The notes: generated by a model not told the origin, from the sequence alone. Positions 1 to 8,736 are shown, numbered from the stretch's first letter. The stretch is DNA of 64,000 bases from an uncultured Thermomicrobiales bacterium (GCA_902806335.1 CADCWG010000146.1:62001-126000), one strand, 5' to 3'. Translations and numbers: made by a program.

Positions 1-210
1 GGCTCGGCCGGGTCGGCGCGCCGCGGGTCGCCGTCGACCCCGTGAGCCGCGGTGCTAATACGCGGTTGCGGGTCGCTGGTACAGCGTTTGCGCCCGTCCG
101 AATCGCGATGAGGTGCCGTCGGACGGCGGCGGGCTAAGACGCGCCCCGCGCCGTGCGGGCGCCACGGGACCCGGCGCCCCGCCGCGGACCAGGAGAGGAG
201 CCGAACGCCC

Positions 211-1017
211 ATGGAGAGTTCGCAGGCGGGCACACCGGAGGCAACGTTAGCCGACCGCTTTCGCCCTGGCGCCCGCGTCACCACGCCGGACGGGCCGCTC
301 GGCACGCTCGAAGACGTGATCGTCGACCCGGCGACCGGGCAGCCGGCCTACCTGGCGGTCCGCGAGGACGGGGCGGACGGCGATCGCGTTCGGATCGGCT
401 TCGACGCCGTCGACGAGGCAGCGTCCACCGCAGACGAGGTCCGGCTGGCGATCGGCCGCTCGCAGCAGGTCAGCTTCGGCACCGGCCACTACGACGCCGC
501 CGACTCGCTGATCATCCCGGCCCGCGAAGAAGTCCTCGTTCCGATTACCCACGAGGAGGAGTACGGACGGGTCCGAATCGAGCGCCGCGTCGAGACGGTC
601 CCTTACGAGACCACCGTCGAGGTCGGGCGGGACCGGGTCGAAGTCGAGCGGGTCGCCGTCAACCGCCAGATCGACGCGATGCCCTCTCCCCGCCAGGAAG
701 GCGACACCCTGGTCGTCCCGGTCGTCGAGGAAGTCCTCGTCACCGAGAAGCGCCTCTTCGTGCGCGAGGAGATCCGAATCACCCGCTACCGGGAGACCCA
801 GTCGGTGCCGGTCGCCGAGACGCTGCGCCGGGAGGTGGTCCGCGTCCAGGACGTGCACCGACCGTCCGGCGAAGGCTCGCTCGACGTCGTGGGCGCCACC
901 GGGACGGCCGACGTGATGACGTTCGATCCGACCGGCACCAACACGCCGCCGTCGCCGACGGAGCCCACCGGCACGGGAACGGCCGGCGACGCCGTGCGCC
1001 CCCTCCCGGGCACCTAG
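211..1017 (+). CDS. PRC-barrel-like / DUF2382 (YsnF/AvaK) stress-type protein
   Basis: A 268-residue soluble protein. Residues about 14-85 look like a PRC-barrel-type beta domain (start GARVTTPDGPLGTLEDVIVD). Residues about 105-225 carry the charged repeats typical of DUF2382 (YsnF/AvaK), for example EEVLVPITHEEEYGRVRIER and later VVEEVLVTEKRLFVREEIRI. Members are often stress-induced, but no biochemical role is established. The tail is low-complexity (T, P, G). The ATG is preceded by AGGAGAGGAG. No signal peptide or membrane segment is visible. The next gene begins about 90 bp downstream on the same strand, so they may be co-transcribed. Family call is fairly sure; function is unknown. Confidence 0.85.
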   Translation: MESSQAGTPEATLADRFRPGARVTTPDGPLGTLEDVIVDPATGQPAYLAVREDGADGDRVRIGFDAVDEAASTADEVRLAIGRSQQVSFGTGHYDAADSLIIPAREEVLVPITHEEEYGRVRIERRVETVPYETTVEVGRDRVEVERVAVNRQIDAMPSPRQEGDTLVVPVVEEVLVTEKRLFVREEIRITRYRETQSVPVAETLRREVVRVQDVHRPSGEGSLDVVGATGTADVMTFDPTGTNTPPSPTEPTGTGTAGDAVRPLPGT

Positions 1018-1104
1018 ACGCACCGGCGGCCGGCGCTCCGAGGCGCCGACCGACCGGGCCAGTCCGGCAAAGTCCGTACCCTGACGGAACCCGGTGAGGG
1101 ATCC

Positions 1105-1593
1105 ATGCTCCGCGCGCCCGCACGCGAGGAGGTCACGACCGCGATGGCCGGCAACGATCGACGGGGAGCGGGGCCCAGGCGGCCCCGCACCGGGCGTCGG
1201 CTCGGGGGCGCCCCCCTCGCGACCGGTTGGCTGTTGCCGGGCCAGGCGGTCAACGGGGAGTTGGTCGTCGCCCGCTTCGACACCGACGACCTCCCCCACG
1301 CGCTGGCGGTGCTCCATCAGACTAACCGCGGGCACCTGGCACGGGTCCTGAACGGTTCGCGGGGTGACCTCGCCGGCCAACTGGTCCGCGCCGGGGTTCG
1401 CGTCGATCTCGGGTTCTCGCCGGGGGCGCTCGGCGCCGACGCCGCGCTCGTGCTCGTCAACGCCACGGGGCAGGTTGACGCCATCGGCGGCCTGCTGCTC
1501 GGCGCGGGGGCGCGGGAGGTCCGGGTGGTCGGCCCCGGCGCCGCACCCCCTCCGTCCCAGGACGCCGCCGCCGAGGCCGTGGCCGACGGATAG
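1105..1593 (+). CDS. Small hypothetical protein downstream of the DUF2382 gene
   Basis: A 162-residue protein I do not recognise with confidence. The first 35 residues are basic and Arg/Gly/Pro-rich. Residues about 45-150 form a compact alpha/beta pattern (NGELVVARFDTDDLPHALAV, then AALVLVNATGQVDAIGGLLL, then GAREVRVVGP) that faintly recalls the GSP17M/YflT stress domain; this resemblance is only by eye. The ATG at 1105 follows GAGGG with a 4-nt gap; an alternative ATG at 1144 follows AGGAGG with a longer gap, so the start is uncertain. Placement after a DUF2382 gene supports a stress-related role, which is inference. Confidence 0.55.
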   Translation: MLRAPAREEVTTAMAGNDRRGAGPRRPRTGRRLGGAPLATGWLLPGQAVNGELVVARFDTDDLPHALAVLHQTNRGHLARVLNGSRGDLAGQLVRAGVRVDLGFSPGALGADAALVLVNATGQVDAIGGLLLGAGAREVRVVGPGAAPPPSQDAAAEAVADG

Positions 1594-1903
1594 GCCGCAC
1601 GCCCCCGCGAGGATCGTCGTCTCCCGCTGCATGGCCCCGCGGGAATGCAAGGCCGTCGCCCCGCCCTCGCTTCCCCGCCTTGGGTCGCACCCACCCAACC
1701 CCCATCAGCCCCACCCGCTCAACTCGGGTCGCATGAGGCGTCCGGCCCGATCCGCGGTCACCCCAAGTCGGGCCCGCCCGCTGCGCCCGCGGGATCACGG
1801 GCCCCGCCGGCGACAATACCCCGGCGTGGTGTCCCGTCGCGGGGCGACGTTGTCGATCGAGATCCGTTGACAGCCTTCCGGGGCTGGTCCCATGCTCCGA
1901 CCC
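1594..1903. other. Intergenic region upstream of the UbiA-family gene
   Basis: No gene or structured RNA is recognisable here. The open frames crossing it are shadows of high G+C content. The only signal is a promoter-like pair at its right end, listed separately. Confidence 0.5.
1867..1896 (+). promoter_or_regulatory. Candidate sigma-70 promoter for the UbiA-family gene, possibly leaderless
   Basis: A perfect -35 hexamer TTGACA (1867-1872) is followed after 18 bp by CATGCT (1891-1896), a poor -10. If used, transcription would start around 1903-1904, exactly at the ATG at 1904, which has no Shine-Dalgarno sequence. The -35 is seen; a leaderless mRNA is inference. Confidence 0.35.
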
Positions 1904-2845
1904 ATGACTCAGCCGCCCGAAGCCTCGACCCGCCGCGGCGGGCGAACGGTCGTCCCCGCCGTATCGCCGGGCAGGGGCACCGCGCGGTCCAGCGGCTGGC
2001 GCCACGTGGCGCGCACAGTCCACGCCTGGCTCGTGCTGCCCCATGCCCTGCCGGTGCTGGTCGTGCTGGCGACGACCGCCGGCTTCGCGATCCTGGCACG
2101 GGGGGGGATCCCGTCGGGCGGCGAGCTGGCGCGGCTGCTCCTGGCGATGCTCGGCGGACAGCTCGCGATCGGCGCCGTGAACGAGGTGGTCGACGCCGAC
2201 CTCGACGCCGTCGCCCAGCCCACGAAGCCGATCCCCGCGGGCTACGTCTCGGTCCGGGCGGCCCTCTGGCTGGCCGGTGTCTCGCTGGCGGCGATGGTCT
2301 TCTTCGCCGCCGGGTTCGGCCCCTGGTCGCTCGCGCTCTGCGCGCTGGGGACCGGGGCCGGCCTGGCCTACGACCTCTGGGCCAAGCGGACGCTCCTCTC
2401 GTGGCTGCCCTACCTGGTCGCCCTTCCCCTGCTGCCGATCTGGGTCTGGGTCGCCCTGGAGGGGTTCGAGGCGCGCCTGCTGCTGCTCTACCCGCTCGGG
2501 TCGCTCGCCGTCGTCGGCGTGCACCTCAGCCAGGCGCTGCCCGACGCCGGCAGCGACCGTGCCGCCGGGATTCGCAGCCTCTCCAGCCTGCTCGGCGAGC
2601 GGCGGGCCATCCTCGCCTGCTGGGCCGCGACGCTGTCTGCCCCGGTCCTGGCGCTCCTGCTCGCCCGGGCGGTGACCGAGCGTCCAGGCGTCGTCCTGGG
2701 TGCCTCCGCCGTGGTCGCCGCCCTGGTCGGCCTCGACGCGGCGCTCTACGCCGTTCGCCGCCCGCTCGGCGTCGCCGCCTGCTTCCCCTGCGTCGCGGTC
2801 AGTACCGCCGCGATGGGGCTGGGATGGGTGCTGGCGGTGCGCTGA
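1904..2845 (+). CDS. UbiA-family prenyltransferase
   Basis: A 313-residue polytopic membrane protein. The UbiA family transfers isoprenoid chains to aromatic or other acceptors in the membrane using Mg2+-bound prenyl diphosphate. The first Asp-rich motif is visible at about residues 90-110: NEVVDADLDAVAQPTKPIPA, matching NxxxDxxxD and the following P-KPIPAG signature. About eight hydrophobic helices follow. The second Asp motif is weak (SQALPDAGSDRAAGIRSL, about residue 210), as in many family members. The frame could begin 12 bp earlier at 1892, but the ATG at 1904 sits at the predicted transcription start. The acceptor cannot be deduced: menaquinone, heme O and lipid ether synthesis genes are all absent nearby. 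Confidence 0.88.
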   Translation: MTQPPEASTRRGGRTVVPAVSPGRGTARSSGWRHVARTVHAWLVLPHALPVLVVLATTAGFAILARGGIPSGGELARLLLAMLGGQLAIGAVNEVVDADLDAVAQPTKPIPAGYVSVRAALWLAGVSLAAMVFFAAGFGPWSLALCALGTGAGLAYDLWAKRTLLSWLPYLVALPLLPIWVWVALEGFEARLLLLYPLGSLAVVGVHLSQALPDAGSDRAAGIRSLSSLLGERRAILACWAATLSAPVLALLLARAVTERPGVVLGASAVVAALVGLDAALYAVRRPLGVAACFPCVAVSTAAMGLGWVLAVR

Positions 2846-3204
2846 CGGGTCCATCGTGAGCCACCGGATGGCGGGGCGGCACCATCCGACCCCTGGCGTC
2901 CGACGCGAGCCCAGCCGGCGAAGCGTCGCCGCCATCGATCCGTCGGTCAGCACCACCGCGGGGTCACCGGCCGCCCGCCGAGCCGTCGGCGTCCGGCGAG
3001 ATGCGTCCAGCCGCCCGCCCCCAATCACTGAATCCGGGCGATTGAGTGGGCCCATCAGACCCATCCGCAGGAGGCAGGAGGTTGAAGCAGCTCAACGCCC
3101 GCCCCGTGGCGGGGAACGTGTGATGCACCTCCATGCGTCGCTCAAACGGTTCGTGGGCCGTCGGGACCGGCCGGGCCCGGCCGCGGCGGTGAGACGGAGG
3201 CCGG
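2846..3204. other. Intergenic region before the amidohydrolase
   Basis: No coding gene is seen. A short stem CCCCG/CGGGG with loop TGG lies at 3102-3114. Around 3022-3044 a stretch containing CACTGAATCCGGGCGATT resembles one end of the interspersed repeat described at 4876, but the match is too short to call a copy. Confidence 0.45.
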
Positions 3205-4602
3205 ATGCCGAGCGAGATCGCCGACCACATCGCCAACGTCTCGGTGATCGATACGCACACCCACCAGCCGGGCGATTACGCGTGGGAGGGGCCGGACGCG
3301 CCCGACATCCTCGGCGACCTCTTCGGGTGGTACAGCTCGTCGGACCTGATCGTCGCCGGCGCCTCGCCCGAGGCCGTTGCCCGCCTCCAGGACAGCAGCG
3401 ACGAGGACTTTGAGGGCCGCTTCGCCGGTGTCGCGGCCGCGTGGGACATGGCCCAGTTCACCGGGTACGGCGAGGCGGTGCGCATCGCCGCCCGCGATCT
3501 CTATGGGATCGAGGCGTTGAGCGGGGCAACCATCCGCGCGGGGCAGCAACGGCTGGAGGCGTTGCAACGGCCAGGCGGGTGTGTCGCTCTCTTGCGCGAC
3601 CGCGCGAAGGTGGATCACGTCCAGACGGATCAGGGGCTCCGCGTGGTCGACCTCCCCCGGTCGTCCGCGGAGTACTTCCTGCGCGATCTCTCGCTGGTCC
3701 GGCTCGCCTCCGGTGAGATCGAGTATCCGATCCTGGAAGAAGCGACCGGCGTGACGGTCCGGGATCTCGCCACACTCGGGCAGGCGATGGAAGCGTTGTT
3801 CGCGCGGTGCGCCCCGCTCTCCATCGCGCTGAAATCGCAGCACGCCTACGTCCGCACCCTGGTGTGGGAGAAGCGAACCGACGCCGACGCCGAGCGCGCG
3901 GTGCAGACGGTGCTTGGGGCCGGTCCGGGCAGCGACGACCCCCAATCGGAGGCCCGGCTCTGCCTCGGCGACTGGTGCCTGGCGCGCGGCGTGGAGCTGG
4001 CCACCGCGTACCAGCTACCGATCAAGCTCCACACCGGGTATCTCGCCGAGACGGGGCGAACTGGCACGTACATGCCGGTCGACCGGTTGCGGGCGGGGCA
4101 CCTTGCGCCACTCCTGATGGAGTATCCGGACGCGCGGTTCGTCCTGATGCACATCGCCTACCCGTACAGCGACGAGTTGATCGCGCTGGCCAAGCACTTC
4201 GGCAACGTCTATGTAGACCTGTGCTGGGCGTGGGCGCTCAATCCGTTCGCGAGCAAGGACTTCGTTCGTCGCTTCCTCCACGCAGTCCCGATGAACAAGC
4301 TCTTCGCCTTTGGCGACGACGCGGCGACGCCCTCGGCCGCCTACGCCTACGCGGTGCAGATGCGTCGCTGGCTCGCCAGGGCCCTCGAAGAAGAAGTGGC
4401 CGACGGGTTGTTGACCACGCGGCAGGCGATCGACAGCGCGACACGGCTGCTTCGCGGCAATCAGCTGGCGTGCTTCGACATCGAGGGGCGGCAACGGGCG
4501 GTTCGTGAGGCGACGTCCACGCACGAGCGCCACCCCTGGCCGTACCGCTACGACCGCGTTGAATCGGCGCCGGACGCGGCGCGTGACGTCCCGGCGTCGT
4601 AG
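3205..4602 (+). CDS. Amidohydrolase-2 family protein
   Basis: A 465-residue metal-dependent hydrolase-fold protein (TIM barrel). Metal-ligand motifs occur in family order: HxH in VIDTHTHQPGD (His18 and His20), a His in IKLHTGYL (near residue 276), a His in VLMHIAYPY (near 315) and an Asp in FAFGDDAATPS (near 370). This matches uronate-isomerase-like and ACMSD-like members of the superfamily; the length is close to glucuronate isomerase (UxaC). The substrate is not clear. GGAGG lies 5 nt before the ATG. It appears monocistronic: the next gene is on the other strand. A perfect 18-bp palindrome begins 7 bp after the stop codon. Confidence 0.85.
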   Translation: MPSEIADHIANVSVIDTHTHQPGDYAWEGPDAPDILGDLFGWYSSSDLIVAGASPEAVARLQDSSDEDFEGRFAGVAAAWDMAQFTGYGEAVRIAARDLYGIEALSGATIRAGQQRLEALQRPGGCVALLRDRAKVDHVQTDQGLRVVDLPRSSAEYFLRDLSLVRLASGEIEYPILEEATGVTVRDLATLGQAMEALFARCAPLSIALKSQHAYVRTLVWEKRTDADAERAVQTVLGAGPGSDDPQSEARLCLGDWCLARGVELATAYQLPIKLHTGYLAETGRTGTYMPVDRLRAGHLAPLLMEYPDARFVLMHIAYPYSDELIALAKHFGNVYVDLCWAWALNPFASKDFVRRFLHAVPMNKLFAFGDDAATPSAAYAYAVQMRRWLARALEEEVADGLLTTRQAIDSATRLLRGNQLACFDIEGRQRAVREATSTHERHPWPYRYDRVESAPDAARDVPAS

Positions 4603-4609
4603 GCCGCGA

Positions 4610-4627
4610 TTCCGGTCCGGACCGGAA
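4610..4627. repeat. Perfect 18-bp palindrome TTCCGGTCCGGACCGGAA
   Basis: Both halves are exact complements with no loop, starting 7 bp after the amidohydrolase stop. No T-tract follows, so it is not a classical Rho-independent terminator. It could be a binding site for a dimeric protein. Confidence 0.6.
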
Positions 4628-4875
4628 GCTACGCCCACGGCATGCCGCTCTTGGGCACGAAGAGGAGGCCGGTCGAGCGGGTTCGGTCCAGGACCCAGAG
4701 CAGCCGCCCCCGGGCTTGCGACGCTCGGCCGGCAGCGAGGCGACGATGGTCCGGAGCTCGTCGGGCTGGAGGGGGTCGCGCATGGCGCTGGCCCACCATG
4801 CCACCACCGGTTTCGACAGGGACTCTAGTTCCGGGGCCTCATCCGGTCGGTCCGCGGCCGGCTTGATCCGGCTTC

Positions 4876-5025
4876 GTCCCTGATACCGAATCCGGGGAAT
4901 CGCCGGCGCTTCGCCCGGCGGGGTCGCGGCCGACTTCGTCCCTTTGCCCGGGGCGTGCCCCGGGCAGGCCGACTGTCCGGGCACCCCCGAAGCCACCCCT
5001 GATCACCCGGATTCGGTATGGGCCT
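4876..5025 (+). repeat. Interspersed repeat element, copy A (MITE/REP-like)
   Basis: A roughly 150-bp element with 14-bp terminal inverted repeats ATACCGAATCCGGG (4883-4896) and CCCGGATTCGGTAT (5006-5019). At its centre is an inverted repeat TGCCCGGGGC-GT-GCCCCGGGCA (4945-4966). Its first 59 bases match copy C (from 35759) at 47 positions without gaps. Copy B (39284) shares the end motif and TTCGCCCGGCGGG. No open reading frame is inside, so it would be non-autonomous. Confidence 0.65.
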
Positions 5026-5303
5026 CTGACCTTCGGCGGCGCGTTCCCTCGACCGCGATCGGCAGCCTCCGGCGGGACGCGGCAGTGACTGAGCGACGAT
5101 TCGCCTCGCGCCGGGTCGGTTCAACCGCTCGATGGTACGCCTGGCGGTCCACCACGCTCCGGCAATCGCGCGGGCCGACAAGGAGCGAGCCGGAGGAGCC
5201 GGCCCGGGACCCGGACGGTGGCCCACGCACCGTCGGTCGTTCCACGCGATGCACCGGCGCGGCCCGGCGGGATGGTGCGATGGGCGATAGGGGTGCTTCC
5301 CCG

Positions 5304-6905
5304 TCAGACGATCCGACTGGGCGTACCGCCGGGTCGGGCGCGGGCGGGTCTGCGGGCGGCGACGGCGCGCACGGCCGCGCCGAGGCGGGACGCGCCCTCG
5401 GCGAGCTGGTCAGACGACAGGGCCGAGAAGGCGAGGCGCATCGCGTCGCGCCCCCCGCCGTCGGCGTGGAAGAGGTCGCCCGGGACGAAGGCCACCCCGG
5501 TGGCGGCCCCCTCCGCCAGGACTTCCCGGGCACGGAGCCCGGCCGCGAGGCGCGCCCAGAGGTAGAACCCGCCTTCCGGGCGGCGGAACGAGAGGTGGCC
5601 CCCCGCCTCCCGCTCGAGCGCGACGGCGAGCGCGTCCCGCCGCTCGGGGTAGATGCGGCGCACCCGGTCGAGGTGGGCATCGAGCAGACCCCGGTCGAGG
5701 AACGCCGCCACCGCCCACTGCGCGAGCGGGTTGGAGTCGAGGTCGACCAGGGCCTTCTCCCAGGCGAGGCGCTCGACGACCGGGGGCGGCGCGGCCACGA
5801 AGCCGAGGCGGAACCCCGGGAAGAGCACCTTCGAGAAGGTGGAGAGGTAGACGACCGGACTGGCCGCGCCGGGGGAGAGCGCGAGGAGCGACGGCGCGTC
5901 GGTCCCCTGGTAGCGCAACTCGCCGTAGGGGTCGTCTTCGATGACCGGCACGCCGTGGCGCCGGGCCAGGGCGAGGAGGCGCTCTCGCCGCTCGATCGGG
6001 AGCGTCGCGCCCGTCGGGTTCTGGAAGGTCGGCAGGACGTAGAGGAGCTTGACCGACCGGCGGTCGAGCAACTCGCCGAGGCGGTCCGGGTCGAGGCCGT
6101 CGCGGTCGGCGGGGATGGTCACCAGCCGGGCCCCCGCGGCGCGGAAGACCTGAAGCGCGCCGAGGTAGGTAGGCGCCTCGACCGCCACCACGTCGCCCGG
6201 CTCGACGAACGCCCGCGCGAGCAGGTACAGCCCCTGCTGGCTGCCGGCACAGACGAGGACCCGCCCGGCGCCGACCGGCGCCCCCCGGCGGGCGAGGCGG
6301 GCGGCGACGGCTTCCCGCAGCGACGCGACCCCCTCGGGCGGGCAGTACTGGAGGAGGCCCTCGCCGCCCGCCCCGAGGGCTTCGTCGAGGAGCCCCCGGA
6401 ACGCCGCGGTGGGGTACGCGCCGGGGGCGGGCACCCCGGCAACGAACGAGACCACGTCCGGTCGCGCCGCGAGCGCGGCGACGTCGGCCAGCGCCGGATC
6501 CTCATCCGGCCGGGAAGCGAACCGCTGGGCCCACTCCGGTGGCCGGACCGGCCCGGAGGCGGCGATGCCCCTCCCCGACCGACCGGCGGCCGCGCCCGTG
6601 CCGTCGGGGAGCGGCGCCGCGACGACGGTGGTGCCACGCCCGACATGAGCCTCGACCAGCCCGGCGGCGGTCAGGTCATGGTAGGCACGGACGACGGTCG
6701 TGCGGTCGACACCGAGGGCGGCGGCGAGGGTCCGCTCCGGCGGCAGGCGGGCGCCGATCGGGATCATCCCGCCGGCGATGGCGGCGCGCACCCCCCGCTC
6801 GATCTGCCGGTAGAGGGGGGTGCGGCCGACCCGGTCGAGCCGGAGCCCAAGGTCGTCGGCCGGTGAGGTGACCGCCGGATCGGGTCGGCGGCTCGTCGTG
6901 GCCAA
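5304..6905 (-). CDS. MocR/GntR-type regulator with aminotransferase domain
   Basis: A 533-residue fusion of an N-terminal GntR winged helix (about residues 28-95, LYRQIERGVRAAIAGG through AGLVEAHVGRGT) and a fold-type I PLP aminotransferase domain (about 140-530). The PLP lysine is Lys359 in STFSKVLFPG; the NPTGA motif is at about 296-300 and the cofactor Asp in IEDDPYGEL near 324. MocR proteins usually sense PLP or amino-acid derivatives and control vitamin B6, GABA or taurine genes; the target here is unknown. The start is TTG, with GGAGG 6 nt upstream. A short linker rich in G/A separates the domains. The upstream region is shared with the divergent sigma-factor gene, which may be under its control. 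Confidence 0.9.
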   Translation of the reverse strand: MATTSRRPDPAVTSPADDLGLRLDRVGRTPLYRQIERGVRAAIAGGMIPIGARLPPERTLAAALGVDRTTVVRAYHDLTAAGLVEAHVGRGTTVVAAPLPDGTGAAAGRSGRGIAASGPVRPPEWAQRFASRPDEDPALADVAALAARPDVVSFVAGVPAPGAYPTAAFRGLLDEALGAGGEGLLQYCPPEGVASLREAVAARLARRGAPVGAGRVLVCAGSQQGLYLLARAFVEPGDVVAVEAPTYLGALQVFRAAGARLVTIPADRDGLDPDRLGELLDRRSVKLLYVLPTFQNPTGATLPIERRERLLALARRHGVPVIEDDPYGELRYQGTDAPSLLALSPGAASPVVYLSTFSKVLFPGFRLGFVAAPPPVVERLAWEKALVDLDSNPLAQWAVAAFLDRGLLDAHLDRVRRIYPERRDALAVALEREAGGHLSFRRPEGGFYLWARLAAGLRAREVLAEGAATGVAFVPGDLFHADGGGRDAMRLAFSALSSDQLAEGASRLGAAVRAVAARRPARARPGGTPSRIV

Positions 6906-7335
6906 AGCTGCCTCCGCGGCGGCATTCGTCCCGATTTGGACACCCGCTGCCCCGCGGGCTCACGGTCCCCGTGCCCGGTCGCGTCCGGACCCCGCTGGGT
7001 TTGGTCCGGTCGCACCGGCACCCGCCGCCATTGCCAAAGGACGCCGGCATCGCCCCGTCGGTCCCACAGCTGAGTCGCCGGGTGGCCAATTGTAGGCCGG
7101 CGGATCGTGGTGCCGACCGCACCCGCGGAACGGCGTCACGTCCGGAGTCGGGACTGGCCGCCACGGCCTTTCACGCCGAGGAGTCCGAACCGAGGCCACC
7201 CGTCGGCAAGCCGGTGCCGGGTTCAGCGGGAGAAGACCCATACCGATCGAGCGATCGAACAATCCTGCCGGTCCATGCATCCTGATAGTGTCGCCGGAGA
7301 TTCAGGCGACGCCGAGTGACGGGGAGGGGCGAGCC
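6906..7335. other. Divergent regulatory region between MocR and sigma-factor genes
   Basis: No gene is seen. It contains an inverted repeat CCGGACC (6985-6991) and GGTCCGG (7003-7009) that could serve as an operator, and a direct repeat CGATCGA/GCGATCGA near 7247-7258. No convincing -35/-10 pair was found on either strand. Confidence 0.4.
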
Positions 7336-8319
7336 GTGGGCGCGGAGCAGCGGAGCGATGCCGACCTGGTGCGCGCCGCGCGGGCCGGTGACACCGCGAG
7401 TCTCGGCGTGCTGCTCGAGCGGTACCGCGCGCCGCTCTACGCCGTCGCGCTTCGGATGCTCGGACACGGCCCCCAGGCCCAGGACGCCGTGCACGACACC
7501 TTTCTGATCGCGCTCCGGCGGCTGGACTCGCTGCACGACCCCGCGGCGGTCGGCGGCTGGCTCCGGGCGGTGACTCGCAACGTCTGCTTGGAGACGGTGC
7601 GCGGTGCCCCTGGCCCGCTCCCGCTCGACGGCCTTCCCGCCGCCGGGGAACCGCGGTCGTCGGATGCGTCGATGGAGGAGCGTATCGACCGCCTGGCGAC
7701 GAGGGACTGGGTGTGGACCGCGCTGGCGGCGCTGCCGGAGACGCTCCGGGTCACCGCCATGCTGCGCTACTTCGGGAGTCACCCCTCGTACGAGGAGATC
7801 GCGGTCGTGCTCGGTGTGCCGATCGGGACCGTCAAGAGCCGGCTCAACCAGGTCAAGGTCAAGCTCGCCGAGGCGCTGCTCGCCACCGCGGGGCTCGACC
7901 ATTCCGAAGCCGTCCACCGCCGCGAGGCGGCGGCCACCTACTTCGCCGCCGCCGCGGACGAGATCAATCGGGGGCGTGGCTACGACCTGTTGGTGGACGC
8001 GTACGCGGACGACCCCGAGATGCTGCTCGCGGACGGGACCGTTGTCCGTGGACGCCGCTACCTCATCGAGGAGCTCGACGGGGACTTGCGGGCCGGCATG
8101 AAGATGCATCTCTCCCACGTCTCCGCGAGCAAGGACATCACGATCCTCGACGCGTCCTTCGAGAATCCCCAGGACGATCCCTTCCGGTGCCCACCGGCGA
8201 CCACCCAGGTCCACTTTCAGCGCGATGGCAGGACCGAGCGGGTGCGGCTCTACTTCGCCCCGCGCCCGGACAGCGAGAAGGAGGAGGAAGGAAAGCAAGC
8301 CGGCCAGGACGTCACGTGA
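7336..8319 (+). CDS. ECF sigma factor with C-terminal NTF2/SnoaL-like domain
   Basis: A 327-residue RNA polymerase sigma factor. Sigma region 2 spans about residues 8-90 (DADLVRAARAGD, HDTFLIALRR) and region 4 about 120-185, with the HTH SYEEIAVVLGVPIGTVKSRL. Residues about 195-310 form an extra domain (AAATYFAAAADEI, then DGTVVRGRRYLIEEL) of the NTF2/SnoaL type, as in SigJ-like and ECF41-like factors, where the tail acts as a built-in regulator instead of a separate anti-sigma factor. Indeed no anti-sigma gene is adjacent. GTG at 7336 is chosen over GTG at 7288 because GGAGG lies 8 nt before it. The downstream cupin gene is likely co-transcribed. Confidence 0.88.
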   Translation: MGAEQRSDADLVRAARAGDTASLGVLLERYRAPLYAVALRMLGHGPQAQDAVHDTFLIALRRLDSLHDPAAVGGWLRAVTRNVCLETVRGAPGPLPLDGLPAAGEPRSSDASMEERIDRLATRDWVWTALAALPETLRVTAMLRYFGSHPSYEEIAVVLGVPIGTVKSRLNQVKVKLAEALLATAGLDHSEAVHRREAAATYFAAAADEINRGRGYDLLVDAYADDPEMLLADGTVVRGRRYLIEELDGDLRAGMKMHLSHVSASKDITILDASFENPQDDPFRCPPATTQVHFQRDGRTERVRLYFAPRPDSEKEEEGKQAGQDVT

Positions 8320-8367
8320 CCGCGGACAGGGCGACGTGCCCGATGGGCGTGGACAGGAGCAGTGGCG

Positions 8368-8736
8368 ATGCACAGCAACGAGCAGGCGATGCCGATCGCG
8401 ATGCAGCAAGACGAGTTCGTGAGCCGCCAGTCGCAGTGGGGGACGATGACCGTCGCCTTCGAGCGCGCCCCATCGGGGATGGACAGCCGGCCGTTGTTCG
8501 AGGGACTCCCCGGCGACAGCTGCCAGTGCCCGCACTGGGGATACGTGATCAGCGGCCGGATGCGGGTGATCTACGCCGACCATGAGGAGACGGTCAGCGC
8601 GGGCGAGGCGTACTACCTCGCTCCCGGCCACAACATCGTCTGCGAGGAAGCCGGGGAACTCGTCGAGTTCAGTCCCCAGGGCGAGTACCAGAAGACGATG
8701 CAGGCGGTGGCCGCCAAAGTAGCGGGCGGCGTCTAG
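8368..8736 (+). CDS. Cupin-domain protein
   Basis: A 122-residue single-domain cupin. The beta-barrel motifs appear as PHWGYVISGRMRVIY (about residues 51-65) and EAYYLAPGHNIVCEE (about 77-91). The metal-binding histidines are partly kept (His52 and His86), so metal binding is possible. ATG at 8368 is preferred over GTG at 8362 because AGGAG lies 8 nt before it. It begins 48 bp after the sigma-factor gene, pointing to one operon; in ECF41-type loci the partner gene is often a small enzyme, and this cupin takes that place. Specific function is unknown. Confidence 0.8.
   Translation: MHSNEQAMPIAMQQDEFVSRQSQWGTMTVAFERAPSGMDSRPLFEGLPGDSCQCPHWGYVISGRMRVIYADHEETVSAGEAYYLAPGHNIVCEEAGELVEFSPQGEYQKTMQAVAAKVAGGV

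Larger units (their letters stand above)
4603..5303. other. Intergenic region between convergent amidohydrolase and MocR genes
   Basis: Seven hundred bases without a recognisable gene. It holds the 18-bp palindrome at 4610 and the repeat element at 4876-5025. The rest shows no feature I can name. Confidence 0.5.

Noticed and set aside
3022-3044. A further copy of the interspersed repeat
   Set aside because: Only about 18 bases resemble one end; too short to claim.
3087-3129. Short leader peptide MKQLNARPVAGNV from a TTG after AGGAGG
   Set aside because: The Shine-Dalgarno touches the start codon, leaving no spacer, and nothing suggests attenuation.
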